64,000 nucleotides of DNA from NCBI GenBank assembly GCA_001643675.2, contig LSRY02000031.1:775001-839000 (forward strand). Reading direction: 5' to 3'. Below, in pieces: positions 62,676 to 64,000 of the stretch. Source of the DNA: Monocercomonoides exilis. Taxonomy: Eukaryota > Preaxostyla > Oxymonadida > Polymastigidae. A program made the position numbers and the translations under genes. Under the pieces are notes generated by a model that was not told where the DNA came from, searched no databases, and saw nothing but the letters and a program-made list of their open reading frames with translations. Numbering within the stretch: position 1 is the stretch's first letter; each line of letters starts with the position of its first letter.

Positions 62676-63278
62676 GCAGAAATTTTCATTTGATCAGCTT
62701 GAATAAAAAATTAGCGAAAGTTTTTTTAAACGTTTTCCGACAACTTTTTTCTGATTTCAACACTTTATTGACACAAAAGAAATCAATATAAACAAGAATA
62801 ATCATTATTTGAAAGTTCGGATATTCTTTTAATTTGCACAAAGAATTATTTTGAATAACTTCTTTGAATAAAAACACTATGTTTAAAAAATCGCCAAAAT
62901 ACTCATATCTGAAAAAAAAATCACAAAAGTTATTAAACGATTCGGGAAAAAAAATGTTTCGTCAAGTGTTCAATTTGAAGGAAAAAGGAAAAAATATGAC
63001 TATTTAATATTTTTTTTAATTCAAAATTTTCACGAAAGTTATTTTTTCAAACAATAATTTAATACACTTCTGAATCTTTTAATTCAGAAATCTTCTCAAA
63101 CGCTTTTCATCTTTCACTGAATTCACCTTTACATTCAATCTAAAAAATATCAAAATCTTTTCTTTCCACCAAAATAAAACTTTTATTGTCCATTCATGAG
63201 TTTTAAACATTTGAAATATTGAAAAATAAATTAGAAATAATAAAGCAGCAATTTCAAAATTGAATGAAATCATGAATT
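62676..63278. other. Intergenic, no gene seen
   Basis: AT-rich, convergent space between the transposase remnant and the golgin-like gene. Confidence 0.5.
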
Positions 63279-64000
63279 TCATTTCTTTCCTCTCTTCATT
63301 GTGCCAGAAGTTTCAAATGAATCCAATTTCCATTTTTTTCTTTTGATTTCAGTAATTCTTTGTGTTTCTTCTGGTGAGAACTTCAAAATGATTGCAAGAA
63401 TTTTGAACATTTGTTGCTGAAATTTTCAAAAGAATATCAAAAAATTTATTTATAAAAATGAAAAAAAAAAAAATATTCATAAAACAAATTGAATAATAAA
63501 TACATTAATTTATTTAAAAAAAAAATGTCTTTTTCACAAAAAGCACAATTCACAATTGAAAATTTCTCCATTCAGCTCATTCATTCATTCATTCATTCAT
63601 TTAATTAAAAAAAAAAAATCAGAAACAGTAATATACCTCCAGCTTCTCTTCCGTTATCAGCTTCAGTATAATATTCTTCAAATAAGTCAAATCGATGCTT
63701 TCCCTTGACTGCATCCTTCTCAGCTCGCTTATCTCATCTTCTGCTGCTTTGAGGCGCATAACCAGTGCGTTCAGCTTTTCCTCTGGTGAAATGTCCTCCT
63801 CTTCGGAAGATGAAGAGAAATGCTGAGAAGAAAGTGGAGTTAACAATGCAGAAGAAGAGGCTGTTGTGGTTTCATGTGAAGAAGAAGAAGGAGAAGGAGA
63901 AGGAGAAATGGAAGCGGAAGGAGAAGGAGAAGGCGAAGGTGAATGTAATGAAGCCTGAGAAGGGAGTTGTCCAGAAGAAGAAGAAACCAATGATGTGGAT
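63279..64000 (-). CDS. GRIP-domain golgin-like protein, C-terminal part, one intron (partial)
   Basis: Exon 63637-64000 is open to the window edge, so the gene continues outside. It has a Ser/Pro-rich stretch, an acidic patch (SSSEEEDISPEE) and a short coiled-coil region leading into SIDLTYLKNIILKLITEEKLE, the first half of a GRIP domain, whose Tyr-Leu-Lys-Asn core is the hallmark. Unspliced, it ends after six more codons. Splicing 63417-63636 (donor GTATAT, acceptor TTTCAG, phase 0) joins it to exon 63279-63416, which reads QQMFKILAIILKFSPEE, exactly the second half of a GRIP domain, then a basic tail to TGA. GRIP domains bind Arl1-type GTPases and target coiled-coil tethers to the trans-Golgi. 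It is the only ordinary housekeeping gene visible in the window. Confidence 0.75.
63417..63636 (-). other. Spliceosomal intron, 220 nt
   Basis: Begins GTATAT and ends TTTCAG on the minus strand. Its removal restores the GRIP domain in frame. It is AT-rich and contains an ATTC tetranucleotide repeat (63576-63600). It lacks the long fixed 3' motif of trichomonad introns. Confidence 0.7.

Noticed and set aside
1-64000. CRISPR arrays, tRNA and rRNA genes, operon signals
   Set aside because: No regularly spaced short repeats, cloverleaf or rRNA sequence was recognised, and the genome is eukaryotic.

Overview
The window is AT-rich nuclear DNA of a protist. Host genes use the standard stop codons: the three giant reading frames of about 2,600 codons contain no internal TAA, TAG or TGA apart from one frameshift. 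At least one gene has a spliceosomal intron. The giant genes encode surface proteins that combine a Pmp/pectin-lyase-like beta-helix ectodomain, one membrane span and a degenerate kinase-like C-terminus, a layout I associate with oxymonad metamonads such as Blattamonas or Monocercomonoides. This assignment is an inference. A Streblomastix-type code (TAA/TAG = Gln) does not fit the host genes.

Layout. 1-4790: a mobile element with inverted repeats that carries a dead fragment of a beta-helix surface gene; its right repeat is split by a near-perfect 2.09-kb foldback element. 5124-13790: surface gene 1 (minus) with its 3' flank. 13791-24876: gene-poor DNA with mirrored 5' flanks at both ends and, in the middle, a dead Merlin-like transposon, decayed host coding sequence and purine-rich microsatellites. 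24877-32645: gene 2 (plus), the inverted paralogue of gene 1, broken by one missing G. 33481-38123: a small non-autonomous element, then a full-length but dead DIRS-like tyrosine-recombinase retrotransposon. 38572-42354: a second kind of surface protein with three beta-helix-like repeats. 42491-42535: centre of a giant palindrome. From there the whole series returns in inverted order: a noisy copy of the second surface gene, the DIRS-like element, the small element, and gene 3 (51865-59712, minus), whose first ~530 residues are of a different subtype. 59713-64000: AT-rich DNA with a Tc1/pogo-like MITE, a truncated Merlin transposase and the C-terminal end of a GRIP-domain golgin gene with one intron.

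The architecture stands out. Two inverted repeats share gene 2: gene 1/gene 2 (arms ~10.4 kb, centre ~19.3 kb) and gene 2/gene 3 (arms ~16 kb, centre ~42.5 kb). Together with the chimeric N-terminus of gene 3 and short patches where gene 3 matches gene 1 instead of gene 2, this looks like a surface-gene family diversified by inverted duplication and gene conversion. The right arm next to the second centre is full of small deletions, so a long-read foldback or assembly artefact must be ruled out first. The dead DIRS-like element has stops only where one C-to-T or G-to-A change could have made them from Gln, Trp or Arg codons.
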